DNA of 64,000 nucleotides from Candidatus Nomurabacteria bacterium (GCA_031257295.1 JAIROX010000003.1:1-64000), one strand, 5' to 3'; positions 1 through 8,200 are shown, counted from the first letter of the stretch. Translations and numbers: made by a program. The notes: generated by a model not told the origin, from the sequence alone.

Positions 1-27
1 GTATTTGGTTTTAGGGTTGGGGTTTTA

Positions 28-47
28 GTTCGCAACTTGTTGCGAAC
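28..47. repeat. 20-nt perfect inverted repeat
   Basis: GTTCGCAAC, then TT, then GTTGCGAAC forms a perfect 9-bp stem. It lies just downstream (minus strand) of the possible small gene at 73-294 and could be its transcription stop, but no strong T-run follows. The GTTCG/CGAAC arms also loosely resemble a Gram-positive LexA-type operator; no gene in the window supports that reading. Confidence 0.4.
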
Positions 48-72
48 GCGGCGCGCCTTCACACGCTTAGGC

Positions 73-294
73 TTACTTTGTGCTAAAATGGGTTCGTGCC
101 ATTGTGTAAATGGTCACCAGATATTCGCATTGATTCATAAAAGTATTGACAATAACATAAGCATCATGATAATCTGATGGTGTGTAGAGAATGGCCAGCA
201 ACCGAGAGCTATCTTGGTTGTCAAAATAAAAATAATAGTGATAAGGAAAACCAACTAGAATGGAAACTCCACTTCCCTGTGTATTTATTGGCAA
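73..294 (-). CDS. Possible small hypothetical protein (73 aa)
   Basis: An open frame of 73 codons starts at a TTG (292-294) that sits 5 nt after an AGGAG Shine-Dalgarno-like sequence on the minus strand. It ends with TAA just before the palindrome at 28-47. The product is rich in Tyr, Phe and Asp and has alternating hydrophobic stretches like a small beta-rich protein, with no signal peptide and no recognised family. A competing plus-strand micro-ORF overlaps its start. Function unknown; whether it is expressed is uncertain. Confidence 0.3.
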   Translation of the reverse strand: MPINTQGSGVSILVGFPYHYYFYFDNQDSSRLLAILYTPSDYHDAYVIVNTFMNQCEYLVTIYTMARTHFSTK

Positions 295-372
295 ATCTGC
301 TCCTGATGCCGCTAAGGTTCAGGTTTCTGTTTGGCTTAAAGAATTGAAAGGGGGCCAGGCAGAGGGATAAGC

Positions 373-378
373 TATAAT
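373..378 (+). promoter_or_regulatory. -10 element of the WxL-like operon
   Basis: TATAAT lies 64 nt upstream of the start at 442. A transcript starting near 385 would have a leader of about 57 nt ending in AAGGAGA, a proper Shine-Dalgarno. No good -35 is visible at the usual distance; TTGAAA at 344-349 is too far away. Confidence 0.45.
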
Positions 379-441
379 GTGATGAACTCGGTTAACAGAA
401 TTGATAGGTTAACAAATAAAAATAACAAAAAGGAGAAAGAA

Positions 442-1080
442 ATGGCAAAAATTACAAAAGTAATTGCCGGCGTCAGCGTACTAGGTATGCTGGGCGTAGC
501 AGCCTTGCCGCTGAGCAGCTATGCTGTTACTACTGGTACTACCACGGTTAACGTGGAAGTTGGCAGTCAGTGTGGCATCGGCGAAGGCTCGACTACTGGT
601 GGTGCCGCTACTGTTGATATCGGCCCGCTAAGTTCAACTAACCAGTCTGGTGAGAATTCCACTGCTGGTGCAGCTTCACCAATTAGCGTAACATGTAACA
701 ACGCTACTGGCTGGAGTCTAACTGAGCAAATGAACACTGGTGAAGACCAGATTCTAAATATCGGTGGTTTAACGGCTAGCACAACTGGCTTTGGGCCATG
801 GACAGGGGGCACAGCCGTAACTGGTTTTGCAGCTAACACCTGGGGCGCTAAATATGCTGCCGGCGGTAGCTCTGGCGCAGGTTCCTACACGGTAGTTACA
901 GCAGCTCAGACCTACCACGCCGTTCCAGCTAACGGTAGCCCAACCAACGTTGCTACTGCATCTAATGCAACGTCAAATTCCACAGTCACACAGACCTTCG
1001 GTGCTAACACAAATGGTTCTCTAGGTGCTGGTACATATACCGGTATTGTTCTATATACCTTAACTCCTGCAGCACCGTAG
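442..1080 (+). CDS. Secreted WxL-domain-like surface protein
   Basis: 212 aa. The start at 442 is preferred over an in-frame ATG at 379 because AAGGAGA precedes it and a clean signal peptide follows (about residues 1-28, ending S-Y-A). The mature part is Thr/Gly/Ala-rich. It carries GWSLTEQ at about residues 90-96, matching the first W-x-L motif of Firmicutes WxL domains. It ends with GTYTGIVLYTLTPAAP, the position of the second WxL motif, with Tyr replacing Trp. In Firmicutes, WxL proteins bind the cell wall together with DUF916-type proteins, and two such proteins are encoded here. The stretch TGTTTVNV after the signal peptide recurs in the protein at 2175. Cell-surface attachment is inferred. 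Confidence 0.7.
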   Translation: MAKITKVIAGVSVLGMLGVAALPLSSYAVTTGTTTVNVEVGSQCGIGEGSTTGGAATVDIGPLSSTNQSGENSTAGAASPISVTCNNATGWSLTEQMNTGEDQILNIGGLTASTTGFGPWTGGTAVTGFAANTWGAKYAAGGSSGAGSYTVVTAAQTYHAVPANGSPTNVATASNATSNSTVTQTFGANTNGSLGAGTYTGIVLYTLTPAAP

Positions 1081-1118
1081 GTGATAGTATAGGAAGAATA
1101 GAGAAATAAGGGGATAAG

Positions 1119-2141
1119 ATGCTGACCAAAGGAAACTTTACACCAAAATTACTAATAGGGGTGCTGGCGACGCTGGGCTTTACGCTTAGCGCCGCCGGGT
1201 CAGCACTTGCCGTCATCAACAGCAACATTCAGACAAAAGATAAATCGGTTAGTATCGTTGTTTCGCCAGCCAATAGCAAACGACTGGATATGAAGCCGGG
1301 TGGTGTTTATGACGGTGAGTTTAAGGTTTTGTCAGACGCAAAGCATACTAACGAAGTATTTACTACGCTTTTGCCTTACACCATAAAAGAGGACGGTATC
1401 CAAGACTACAAGACAGAGACTCGTCGTACTAGTGTAACAAAATGGGCAAAACTAGAAGTTTCTGGTTGCGAAATCAAAGAACGCAAGCCAAATGGTGAGA
1501 TTTATTTTATGATGCGACCGCAAGAAGAGTGTGTGGTCTCATATCACATTGAAGTACCAAAGGACGCTGTTGGTGGCTCACAAGACGCTGGTATTTTTGT
1601 ACAAAGCGTAGTTAGAAACGGTGACGGTGGTACAGTTGGCCGGTCTTATCGCTACGGCTACATGATCTACAGTGATGTAGATGGCCCTGGCGCCAAATAC
1701 GAGGGTCGCGTGGTAGAAAACAAGATCCCATGGCTGTTATTTAGCCCACCGCTAACCGCTACTGGTAAAGTAGAAAACACTGGGACTATTGACTTTACGG
1801 CCAAGTATAGCGTCAGCATCAAGAATGCCATTACCGGAGAAAAGGCCTGGGAATATCCCAGTAAAGAAGACGGCGACAGCAACAGACAATTGGTAATGGG
1901 TGAATCGTCACGAATTAATCGTATTGCGTGGGAGGGTGCGCCGCATCTTGGTATCTTCGAAGTTACTCAGACGATTGATGTACTTGGTAAACCAGTTACC
2001 AAAACTCAACTGGTATTTATTGTGCCACTTTGGCTGATCATACTGGTGCTCGGCATAGTGGCTGCTTTGATAGTTAACGGTATCTATCAGCACAAAAAAC
2101 GCAATAAGAGGCATGCTAAGAGAAAAAACGGGCTAAGGTAA
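1119..2141 (+). CDS. DUF916/WxLIP-like anchored surface protein
   Basis: 340 aa. Signal peptide about 1-31 (ends ALA). The N-terminal domain begins SVSIVVSPANSKR and contains VPKDAVGGSQDAG, the P-x-D-x-x-GG segment typical of WxL protein peptidoglycan-binding (DUF916) domains. The second half has an ENTGTIDFT segment as in the WxL-binding domain. One transmembrane helix (about 300-322) and a basic cytoplasmic tail end the protein. It is cotranscribed with the WxL-like gene 38 nt upstream. In Firmicutes such proteins bridge peptidoglycan and WxL proteins; the same role is inferred here. A paralogue is encoded at 3098. Confidence 0.7.
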   Translation: MLTKGNFTPKLLIGVLATLGFTLSAAGSALAVINSNIQTKDKSVSIVVSPANSKRLDMKPGGVYDGEFKVLSDAKHTNEVFTTLLPYTIKEDGIQDYKTETRRTSVTKWAKLEVSGCEIKERKPNGEIYFMMRPQEECVVSYHIEVPKDAVGGSQDAGIFVQSVVRNGDGGTVGRSYRYGYMIYSDVDGPGAKYEGRVVENKIPWLLFSPPLTATGKVENTGTIDFTAKYSVSIKNAITGEKAWEYPSKEDGDSNRQLVMGESSRINRIAWEGAPHLGIFEVTQTIDVLGKPVTKTQLVFIVPLWLIILVLGIVAALIVNGIYQHKKRNKRHAKRKNGLR

Positions 2142-2174
2142 AACAACAACAGAAAATAAACATAAGAGATAAAA

Positions 2175-3068
2175 ATGAAAAAAAGACAACTGGTGCTCAT
2201 AACTTCTATAACAGCGATAGCTTTTGCCGTATTGTTCGGTGCGCTTGCTACTATCCGAGTATCAGCTGATCAGACTGGTACCACTACTGTTAACGTGCAG
2301 GTGTCGGGCAATTCGGATTATGAATTCGACAATCCTAATATTAATCAAACCGTCAACGTGCCCAACCTAAATGTCACGTTGGACTATACAAATTTGTCAA
2401 AGCTTACACTTTATATGAAGGTCGGAAACACGCTGGTGCCGCTTAGCACCTGGAACTTCGCATCAGCGCAGCAAGCTGGTGGTACAGTTAGCTGGCCAGT
2501 TAGCTTAAATATTGGACCGAATAACTTAGTGGCGCGTGGCTGGGACACTAGCGGTGGTCAAGTAACACCAGACCGCAACTTATTGCTATATTATGATCCA
2601 AATTATACCGAGCCCAACCTGGTGCTAGTAACACCAGGCGGCGACATAGTTACCAGCTCACCTGAGCAAGATATGAAGGTGTCCTATAACAACCTAACCA
2701 AGGTTGAAATATATGTAGACGGTAAGTTGGTTTACGAAAGCAGTCTTGGCCCGGGTAACCAAGCCTACGGCACAATACCATATACGATAACTGGCTTAAC
2801 GCCCGGTGTGCACACGGTTGTGGTAAAGGGTTTTGATCTAAACGGTAACCCAATAACGCGCACGCTTACGTTCAAAGTTACTTATGCAGAACCGCCTTAT
2901 GCTGGCGCATCTCCAGATACTGGTATGGTGCGTATAGGTGGGATGTCCTTGGCGGCTGATGATTACTTAGCCTCTGGGGTTATCCTTGCGCTATTCGCCT
3001 CGTTCCTCACTGTTTTTCTGATTCGGCTTAAAATTCACAACAAAAAAACCGAGCCTGTCATAGTTTGA
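2175..3068 (+). CDS. Secreted Ig-like protein with C-terminal membrane anchor
   Basis: 297 aa. Signal peptide about 1-31, then TGTTTVNVQV, matching the mature N-terminus of the WxL-like protein at 442. Two related beta-sandwich-type segments follow (around NLNVTLDYTNLSKL and QDMKVSYNNLTKVEIY), each describing an Ig/Big-like fold with G-x-N-x-V-x-x-G-x-D turns. A transmembrane helix lies near 270-290 with a short basic tail. It is 33 nt after the preceding gene, so in the same operon. No enzymatic motif. A structural or adhesive partner of the WxL-like complex is the likely role. Confidence 0.55.
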   Translation: MKKRQLVLITSITAIAFAVLFGALATIRVSADQTGTTTVNVQVSGNSDYEFDNPNINQTVNVPNLNVTLDYTNLSKLTLYMKVGNTLVPLSTWNFASAQQAGGTVSWPVSLNIGPNNLVARGWDTSGGQVTPDRNLLLYYDPNYTEPNLVLVTPGGDIVTSSPEQDMKVSYNNLTKVEIYVDGKLVYESSLGPGNQAYGTIPYTITGLTPGVHTVVVKGFDLNGNPITRTLTFKVTYAEPPYAGASPDTGMVRIGGMSLAADDYLASGVILALFASFLTVFLIRLKIHNKKTEPVIV

Positions 3069-3081
3069 TGCATGGTTGATA

Positions 3082-3090
3082 TGCTACAAT
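3082..3090 (+). promoter_or_regulatory. Extended -10 promoter for the gene at 3098
   Basis: TGCTACAAT ends 8 nt before the ATG at 3098, so the mRNA is predicted to begin at or 1 nt before the start codon. No Shine-Dalgarno is present. The gene can therefore be expressed separately from the upstream operon. Confidence 0.6.
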
Positions 3091-3097
3091 ATCTAAT

Positions 3098-4141
3098 ATG
3101 AAAAAACCTGTGAAGAGGCCTGTTGGAATAGGCCTGCTGATAGTATTTTTAGGTGTCTTGTTGGCTGGTGCTTGGTGCTGTAACCAAGTTTCCGCACAGG
3201 CTACCAGTAAAAAAGATTCGAACGAAGCAACAATCCGAATATCACCACCAACTAGGCGTATCGCGGTTGACCCGGGAAGCACCTGCACCAAAGATCAGCA
3301 GGGTGGTTATATAATTAAAGTGACCAACAGGGGTAAAGACTCTTTTATGTTCACGATGTCCGCCAAACCTTATAGTATGAAGGACACCAAATATGAGTCA
3401 CCATCATACGATGGCCAAACCAGCTATACACAGCTGTCGCGCTGGATAACTTTCCCTAAACAAGAGTATACGCTTGCCGCCGGCGAAACGGTTGATGTGC
3501 CCTTTGTCGTAACTGTCCCTGAGGACGTGCCGGGCGGTGGCCAATATGCTGTGATCTTTGCTTCAACCACTGGTAGCAAGAAAGCGGCTGATGGATCTAT
3601 TATTGAGGCCATTTATCAGCCGGGAATGATCGTTTTTGCACGCGTTAGTGGCGAAACTCGTGAAGAAGGCAAAGTTGAGTCCATGAAGATCGAAGGGTTC
3701 CAACCGCCAAAGTATGAAGCAGGTGCCAACGAGAACCCACTGTCTAGCACGGCATTAGTAAAAAATAGTGGCAATATAGACTTCACAGTTACATCTAGTA
3801 TGGTTGTAAGCAGTATCTTTTCTAGTGAAGAAGTTGCTAAGGTAAACTCCGAAAAGCTTACAGTTTTCCCGGGCACTAGTCGCCAGTTTAGCCTATCCTG
3901 GAAGGATAGCCCTAGCATCGGTATATACAACGTTAAACAGAGTTTAACGGTGCTGGGTAAAGAATACACCACGTCCAATCTAGTGGTGGTAGTTTCACTG
4001 GTCTTGATAGCCATTGTTGCTATATGCTTGGTTCTGATAGTGGTGGGCCTAGTTGTCTTTTTCAAATTGCGACGCGGGGGCAGCAAAAAAGTTAAACGCC
4101 CTAGCCAAAAACTTAGGCTTAAGTCGCATGATGACCTGTAG
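3098..4141 (+). CDS. DUF916/WxLIP-like anchored surface protein (paralogue)
   Basis: 347 aa. N-terminal signal/transmembrane segment (about 8-33), then ATIRISPPTRRIAVDPGS, the usual opening of DUF916 domains. A VPEDVPGGGQYAVIF segment corresponds to VPKDAVGGSQDAGIF in the protein at 1119. KNSGNIDFT parallels ENTGTIDFT. A long hydrophobic helix near 295-325 and a Lys/Arg-rich tail anchor it. The two copies probably arose by duplication and serve the same WxL-type surface assembly. The gene has its own leaderless-type promoter. Confidence 0.7.
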   Translation: MKKPVKRPVGIGLLIVFLGVLLAGAWCCNQVSAQATSKKDSNEATIRISPPTRRIAVDPGSTCTKDQQGGYIIKVTNRGKDSFMFTMSAKPYSMKDTKYESPSYDGQTSYTQLSRWITFPKQEYTLAAGETVDVPFVVTVPEDVPGGGQYAVIFASTTGSKKAADGSIIEAIYQPGMIVFARVSGETREEGKVESMKIEGFQPPKYEAGANENPLSSTALVKNSGNIDFTVTSSMVVSSIFSSEEVAKVNSEKLTVFPGTSRQFSLSWKDSPSIGIYNVKQSLTVLGKEYTTSNLVVVVSLVLIAIVAICLVLIVVGLVVFFKLRRGGSKKVKRPSQKLRLKSHDDL

Positions 4142-4153
4142 GTGAAAACTTAT

Positions 4154-4195
4154 ACCAAGCAATAAACCCGTCAAAGGACGGGTATATTGCTTGGT
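4154..4195. terminator. Hairpin terminator between surface locus and tRNA-Val
   Basis: A long imperfect inverted repeat (ACCAAGCAAT...ATTGCTTGGT) encloses a CCCGTC/GACGGG core. On the minus strand the core is followed by TTTATT, fitting termination of the tRNA-Val transcript. It also closes the surface operon on the plus strand. The outer arm includes the encoded ACCA end of the tRNA. Confidence 0.55.
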
Positions 4196-4268
4196 GGGTC
4201 GCGAGGGGCTCGAACCCCCGACCCCTTCGGTGTAAACGAAGTGCTCTAGCCAACTGAGCTAGCGACCC
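4192..4268 (-). tRNA. tRNA-Val (anticodon TAC)
   Basis: Cloverleaf on the minus strand: acceptor GGGTCGC/GCGACCC, D-arm GCTCAGTTGGC, anticodon stem CTTCG/CGAAG around loop TTTACAC, T-arm GGGGGTTCGAGCCCC. Discriminator A and CCA are encoded. Confidence 0.95.
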
Positions 4269-4280
4269 AAAACAGAAATA

Positions 4281-4309
4281 ATTGTACCACTCCTTGACAA
4301 TATTTGCAA
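4281..4309 (-). promoter_or_regulatory. tRNA-Val promoter
   Basis: On the minus strand TTGCAA is separated by 17 bp from TACAAT, which is preceded by TGG (extended -10). The -10 lies 12 nt upstream of the tRNA 5' end. Confidence 0.65.
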
Positions 4310-4370
4310 AGTGTGATAATATGGAGTAGAATAAGGGGGTTTTGCCCCCTGGGGTCTCTTGGTGTAGAAT
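4294..4370 (+). promoter_or_regulatory. Tandem promoters and G/C hairpin before the ZIP transporter
   Basis: P1 is TTGACA (4294-4299), 17 bp, TAATAT (4317-4322) with an upstream TG. P2 is TTGCCC (4342-4347), 17 bp, TAGAAT (4365-4370), ending 7 nt before the GTG start. Between them AGGGGG-TTTTG-CCCCCT (4334-4350) can fold in the P1 transcript and overlaps the P2 -35, so it may be an operator or leader hairpin. Regulation by metal is only a guess. Confidence 0.5.
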
Positions 4371-4376
4371 AGACAG

Positions 4377-5129
4377 GTGATATTATTACAAGTTATCATC
4401 TGCTCACTAATTGGTGGAGTATTTTCGTTAATCGGCGGGGTTTTGCTGTTGGCCAGTAAGCGCCGGGTCGCCTTGGCCGAATATGCCACAGCTCTTGCGG
4501 CTGGCGCCTTATTGGCGGCAGCTTTCGTCGATGTTTTGCCGGAAGCCATTGAAGGCGACGACCCCCATACGGTTTTGCTCTGTGCCCTGGTTGGCCTACT
4601 GGCGTTTTTCATTTTTGAAGGTATGATCACTTGGTTCCATAGCCATAGCCACCGTGGAGATGGCAAGCATACCGATCCGGTGATTCCCATGATGATCATC
4701 GGTGATACGGTACATAATTTTATTGACGGCATAGCGATTGCGGCTGGTTTTTTGGCATCACCCCTGACCGGCGTGATAGTGACGATAGCCGTTGCAGCTC
4801 ACGAGATTCCGCAAGAAATTGGCGACTTTGGCTTAATGTTGCACAAGGGCGTAAAGCGCAGTAAGGTATTATTGATTAATATCTTAAGCCAGCTGGCTAC
4901 CACTGTGGCAGCCGTGGGCTTCTTCCTGTTTGGCGAGACTACCAAGATGTCTTTTGCGCCAGCGCTGGGCGTGGTGGCCGGCTTTTTCATCTACATTGCC
5001 GCTAGCGACTTAATTCCATCGATACATCAAGAACAATCTCGCAAAGTAGTATTTAGGCAATCAGCCATTTTATTACTGGGCGTGCTAGTAGTTAGCCTAG
5101 TGATTGTAGCCTTGCACGGCTTAGAATAA
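4377..5129 (+). CDS. ZIP-family divalent metal transporter
   Basis: 250 aa integral membrane protein with about eight hydrophobic helices. It has a His-rich cytoplasmic loop (HSHSHRGDGKH, about 82-92), followed by the metal-site helices HNFIDGIAIAAGF and HEIPQEIGDFGLML. These are the conserved TM4/TM5 motifs of ZIP (SLC39/ZupT-like) transporters that import Zn2+ or related cations. The start is a GTG placed 7 nt after a -10 box, with no Shine-Dalgarno (leaderless type). Two promoters and a hairpin precede it. The ion transported cannot be told from sequence. Confidence 0.88.
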   Translation: MILLQVIICSLIGGVFSLIGGVLLLASKRRVALAEYATALAAGALLAAAFVDVLPEAIEGDDPHTVLLCALVGLLAFFIFEGMITWFHSHSHRGDGKHTDPVIPMMIIGDTVHNFIDGIAIAAGFLASPLTGVIVTIAVAAHEIPQEIGDFGLMLHKGVKRSKVLLINILSQLATTVAAVGFFLFGETTKMSFAPALGVVAGFFIYIAASDLIPSIHQEQSRKVVFRQSAILLLGVLVVSLVIVALHGLE

Positions 5130-5150
5130 TCTGGTACCCTTAGGGGAGTT

Positions 5151-5981
5151 ATGAAAATTAGTAAAGCCATTATCCCGATAGCGGGGTGGGGGACGCGCCG
5201 GCTGCCGATTACTAAAGTGATCGAAAAAAGCATGCTGCCGGTGGGCAACCGACCGATTGTTGATTATATTGTTGAAGACTGTATTTTGGCCGGTATTAAG
5301 GATATCTACTTCGTAGTTAATGAGGTGGAGCCAAGCCAAGTGCAGGCTTATTATGAGCCAAACGCCAAACTGGAACGCTATCTGATAGAGCGCGCCAAGC
5401 TAGACCAACTAGAGGTTGTTCGCGTACCCGAAGATGTAAACTTCCATTATGTGGTGCAGCCCGATGATGGTCGCTATGGCACAGCCGTGCCGGTGGCTCT
5501 AGCCGCCGAGGTATTTGGCATTAGCGAACCGGTTGCTGTTTTAATGGGCGATGATTTTATTTATGGTGCCAAGGGTGGATCAGAGATCGCTAATATGATA
5601 AAGCAGGCCAAGAGCGAAGATGATAGCGTGATTTTGGGTGCGCCAGTCGCCGAGAAAGATATTTCGCTTTATGGGGTGTTTAAGGTGTCGAGCGGTGGAT
5701 TGCTCGAGGAGATTGTTGAAAAACCAGAGCCTGGCCAGGCGCCCAGTAACCTGATAAATATCAGCAAATACATCATGTCACCTAAACTACTCCAGATGGT
5801 TAAGGATTTTGTTAAGGAAGCCAAGATTGCGGCTGATGGTGAATACCTGATAACCAGCCCCATAACAGAGTATGCGCGCAGTGGTACTATGCGAGTAATG
5901 CCGATTACTGGCGAATATCTTGACGGTGGTACACTTGAGGGTTGGCTACATGCTAACAACGTAGTTTGCGGTAAGAGATAG
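5151..5981 (+). CDS. galU: UTP--glucose-1-phosphate uridylyltransferase
   Basis: 276 aa, usual bacterial GalU length. N-terminal nucleotide-binding motif AGWGTRRLPITKVIEKSMLP (G-x-G-T-R-x-x-P...K..P), then IVDYIVEDCILAGI, a VLMGDDF metal-binding segment and VEKPEPGQAPS. It makes UDP-glucose from UTP and glucose-1-phosphate for cell-envelope glycans. The ATG follows AGGGGAG, a normal Shine-Dalgarno, 21 nt after the ZIP gene. Followed by a hairpin terminator. Confidence 0.93.
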   Translation: MKISKAIIPIAGWGTRRLPITKVIEKSMLPVGNRPIVDYIVEDCILAGIKDIYFVVNEVEPSQVQAYYEPNAKLERYLIERAKLDQLEVVRVPEDVNFHYVVQPDDGRYGTAVPVALAAEVFGISEPVAVLMGDDFIYGAKGGSEIANMIKQAKSEDDSVILGAPVAEKDISLYGVFKVSSGGLLEEIVEKPEPGQAPSNLINISKYIMSPKLLQMVKDFVKEAKIAADGEYLITSPITEYARSGTMRVMPITGEYLDGGTLEGWLHANNVVCGKR

Positions 5982-6004
5982 TTGCTTAAGTCACGTGCGT
6001 AAAT

Positions 6005-6032
6005 ATACCCCTGGGTGGTGGGGGTATTTTTA
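6005..6032 (+). terminator. Rho-independent terminator after galU
   Basis: ATACCCC and GGGGTAT arms with a 9-nt loop run directly into TTTT. Confidence 0.75.
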
Positions 6033-6050
6033 GCTTTTCTTATATTGGTA

Positions 6051-6079
6051 TTGACAAAACACAAGCAGTATGCTACAAT
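6051..6079 (+). promoter_or_regulatory. Strong sigma70-type promoter for the gene at 6210
   Basis: TTGACA, 17-bp spacer, TACAAT with TG one base upstream (TGCTACAAT). The transcript would start near 6086 and carry a leader of about 124 nt. Confidence 0.8.
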
Positions 6080-6145
6080 GGTGGTGTAGCTTTGAAATAT
6101 AGGCTATCGTACTTTAAGGAATTACTAAGGGGCGTATCTCTGGTA

Positions 6146-6196
6146 TTTTTCTGCCGTCTTGCGGATTATTTGTTAGTCCGTAAAACGGCGGAAAAA
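6146..6196 (+). promoter_or_regulatory. Long leader hairpin immediately before a Shine-Dalgarno
   Basis: TTTTTCTGCCGT (6146-6157) pairs with ACGGCGGAAAAA (6085-6096 of the 6100s block, i.e. 6185-6196). A symmetrical CTT/AAA internal loop follows, then GCGGA pairs with TCCGT. AAAGGAG begins 2 nt after the stem. The structure could protect the mRNA 5' part or control access of ribosomes. Confidence 0.55.
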
Positions 6197-6209
6197 GAAA
6201 GGAGATATT

Positions 6210-6698
6210 ATGTTTACATTTTTAAGTAATATGGCTGGTCATATATATTTTTGGTTGGCCCTAGGTGCTATCGTTCCGATGGCGTTGTTCGGTTATTTTA
6301 GGGTTTGCGAGGCAACTAGGCGTGGTGGCGCTAAGCGAGTCAGGCCTAGGTATAACTACAGGATGCCCACTGTAGCTGCGGTTGTTTTCGCGGCTGCGGT
6401 AGTGTTCCTGTCTATGCGCGAAAGTAGCGCTGGATGGGAGCAGATTGGGCTAGACGGCTTGGCCCCGGGCGATGGTGAGGCTTGGATCTATTTCATTATC
6501 GGTATTTGGGCCGCTATAGCCGTAGCCGCATTGGCGACGTTCTATATCTTCGTCTCAATGGGGTTTTGCGAGCTCAGGCGCACTGTCATTTATGACAGAT
6601 GGGCCGGAGAGCGCAAACGCGCTCGCCTCAAGAAGGAAGTTAAAGTATCCAGGAGGAGTGAGGCCGACGATCGGCCGGAGCTCCGTAGAGTAAAGTAA
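6210..6698 (+). CDS. Small membrane protein of unknown function
   Basis: 162 aa. Three hydrophobic helices can be seen: about 12-30, 50-66 and 92-114. They are separated by an Arg-rich loop (RRGGAKRVRPR) and followed by a strongly basic and charged cytoplasmic tail (ERKRARLKKEVKVSRRSE). No known domain recognised. Start chosen at the ATG 5 nt after AAAGGAG. It is a single-gene unit with a consensus promoter, a structured 124-nt leader and a downstream stem-loop, so it is probably well expressed. Confidence 0.7.
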   Translation: MFTFLSNMAGHIYFWLALGAIVPMALFGYFRVCEATRRGGAKRVRPRYNYRMPTVAAVVFAAAVVFLSMRESSAGWEQIGLDGLAPGDGEAWIYFIIGIWAAIAVAALATFYIFVSMGFCELRRTVIYDRWAGERKRARLKKEVKVSRRSEADDRPELRRVK

Positions 6699-6710
6699 TT
6701 CCGCCACGGG

Positions 6711-6734
6711 ACCCGCGCCGTCAAAAGCGCGGGT
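6711..6734 (+). terminator. GC-rich stem-loop
   Basis: ACCCGCGC / GCGCGGGT with an 8-nt loop. It lacks a clear T-run (TCAAAC follows), so termination efficiency is uncertain. Confidence 0.5.
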
Positions 6735-6744
6735 TCAAACCATC

Positions 6745-6753
6745 TGATATAAT
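6745..6753 (+). promoter_or_regulatory. Extended -10 promoter for sbcB
   Basis: TGATATAAT ends 8 nt before ATG 6761 and overlaps the alternative ATG at 6752. Transcription would start at the 6761 codon, which favours it as a leaderless start. Confidence 0.65.
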
Positions 6754-6760
6754 GAAGGTA

Positions 6761-8170
6761 ATGAAGACCTTCTTTTTTTATGACTTAGAAACCAGCGGAC
6801 TAAATCCGCGTGAAGACCGAATTATGCAGTTTGCTGGCCGGCGCACTGATATGGACCTGAACCCGGTGGGCGACCCGGTTAATCTGTTGGTTAAGCTGAG
6901 CGACGACACACTGCCCAGCCCATACGCGCTGCTGGTAACTGGTATTACGCCGCAGCAAACCCAGCAAGATGGCCTGCGCGAAGTTGAGTTAGCCCGTGCG
7001 ATTTACGATGAGTTTATGACGCCCGACACCGTGGCGGTGGGATACAATAGCGTGCGATTCGATGATGAGTTCCTGCGCTACCACCTATGGCGCAATTTTT
7101 TTGATCCTTATGAATGGGCCTGGAGCCAAGGTCGCAGTCGTTGGGACCTGCTCGACGTAGTGCGCTTAACGCGTGCGCTGCGCCCCGACGGCATCAACTG
7201 GCCGGTGGTGGACGGCAGAGCGGTCAATAAGTTAGAGCTTTTGACGAAAGAAAATGGTATAAGCCACGCTGCAGCCCACGACGCCTTGAGTGATGTGACG
7301 GCTTTGATTGACGTGGCACGCCTGATTCGCGACAGGCAACCACAACTTTTTAAGTACTTATTCGACTTACGCGACAAAAATAAGGTGAAAGAGCTGGTTA
7401 ACCTAGACGACAAGCACGAGTTTGTTTACGTGAGCGGCCGCTACGACGCTGAGTTTAATAAGGCTACGGTGACGTTCCCGCTAACGGCCGGCCGCAATGG
7501 CAATGTGGTGGTGTGCGACCTACGCTACGACCCAAGCGAGTTTATGGCCATGAATAAAACCGAGCTCAAAAAAGCCATCTTCCCCACCTGGGAGCAGCGC
7601 CAGGATGAAGATTTTAAAAAGGCGCCAGTTAAAGAGCTGCAATACAATCGCTGCCCGGCAGTGGCGCCGCTAAGCGTGCTAGAACAAGGCGGCGGCTGGG
7701 CTAAAATCGGGCTAAGTGCCGAGACGGTGGCAGCTAACAAGCGCAAATTGCTAGCGGCACCCGACTTTGCCGAGCGAGTGCGTGAAGTGTTTGAGGGCCG
7801 GCCAGAATTCAACAGTGGTAAAGACCCAGAAAGTCAGCTTTACGACAGCTTTTTGAACGATCGCGATAGGCTACGGGTCGAGGCGGTGCGTAACGCCAAA
7901 GAAAGTGAGCTGGCCGACTTTAACCCCGATTTTGCCGACGAGCGCCTGCCGGAACTGCTGCTGCACTTTAAAGCGCGCAACTATCCGAAAACCCTGAGCG
8001 AAGACGAATCGAAGCGTTGGGAACAATGGCGCACGGCGCACCTGGCGGCGCGCTCAGAGAGCTTTATGCGCGACCTGGCCAAATTAGCCGCCACCGCCAG
8101 CGACGATCAGCAGTTTGTGCTGCAAGAACTGCAATTGTGGTTCGAAAACGTGGCTGCTGCAGATTACTAA
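6761..8170 (+). CDS. sbcB: Exodeoxyribonuclease I
   Basis: 469 aa, close to the usual ExoI length. A DEDDh exonuclease domain opens with [10 protein letters not shown] (ExoI motif D-x-E). It continues with [27 protein letters not shown], the segment typical of ExoI, and [10 protein letters not shown] (H/D of ExoIII motif). The C-terminal half matches the ExoI SH3-like and helical regions ([10 protein letters not shown]). It degrades single-stranded DNA 3' to 5' in recombination and mismatch repair. The start at 6761 is chosen because the -10 box covers the earlier ATG. GC content is a little higher than in flanking surface genes. Confidence 0.92.
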   Translation: MKTFFFYDLETSGLNPREDRIMQFAGRRTDMDLNPVGDPVNLLVKLSDDTLPSPYALLVTGITPQQTQQDGLREVELARAIYDEFMTPDTVAVGYNSVRFDDEFLRYHLWRNFFDPYEWAWSQGRSRWDLLDVVRLTRALRPDGINWPVVDGRAVNKLELLTKENGISHAAAHDALSDVTALIDVARLIRDRQPQLFKYLFDLRDKNKVKELVNLDDKHEFVYVSGRYDAEFNKATVTFPLTAGRNGNVVVCDLRYDPSEFMAMNKTELKKAIFPTWEQRQDEDFKKAPVKELQYNRCPAVAPLSVLEQGGGWAKIGLSAETVAANKRKLLAAPDFAERVREVFEGRPEFNSGKDPESQLYDSFLNDRDRLRVEAVRNAKESELADFNPDFADERLPELLLHFKARNYPKTLSEDESKRWEQWRTAHLAARSESFMRDLAKLAATASDDQQFVLQELQLWFENVAAADY

Positions 8171-8200
8171 GCGCGGCGCACGGGGTGCTGCTCACAACCC

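Noticed and set aside
81-140. TGCTAAAAT box ending 7 nt before GTG 96, with a 14-codon ORF
   Set aside because: Fits the leaderless pattern, but the peptide (PLCKWSPDIRIDS) shows no leader-peptide logic and is too short to support alone.
260-370. Plus-strand 36-codon ORF beginning METPLPCVFIGKSAPD
   Set aside because: Looks mildly coding, but has only a distant AAGGA site, overlaps the better-supported minus-strand ORF and matches no family known to me.
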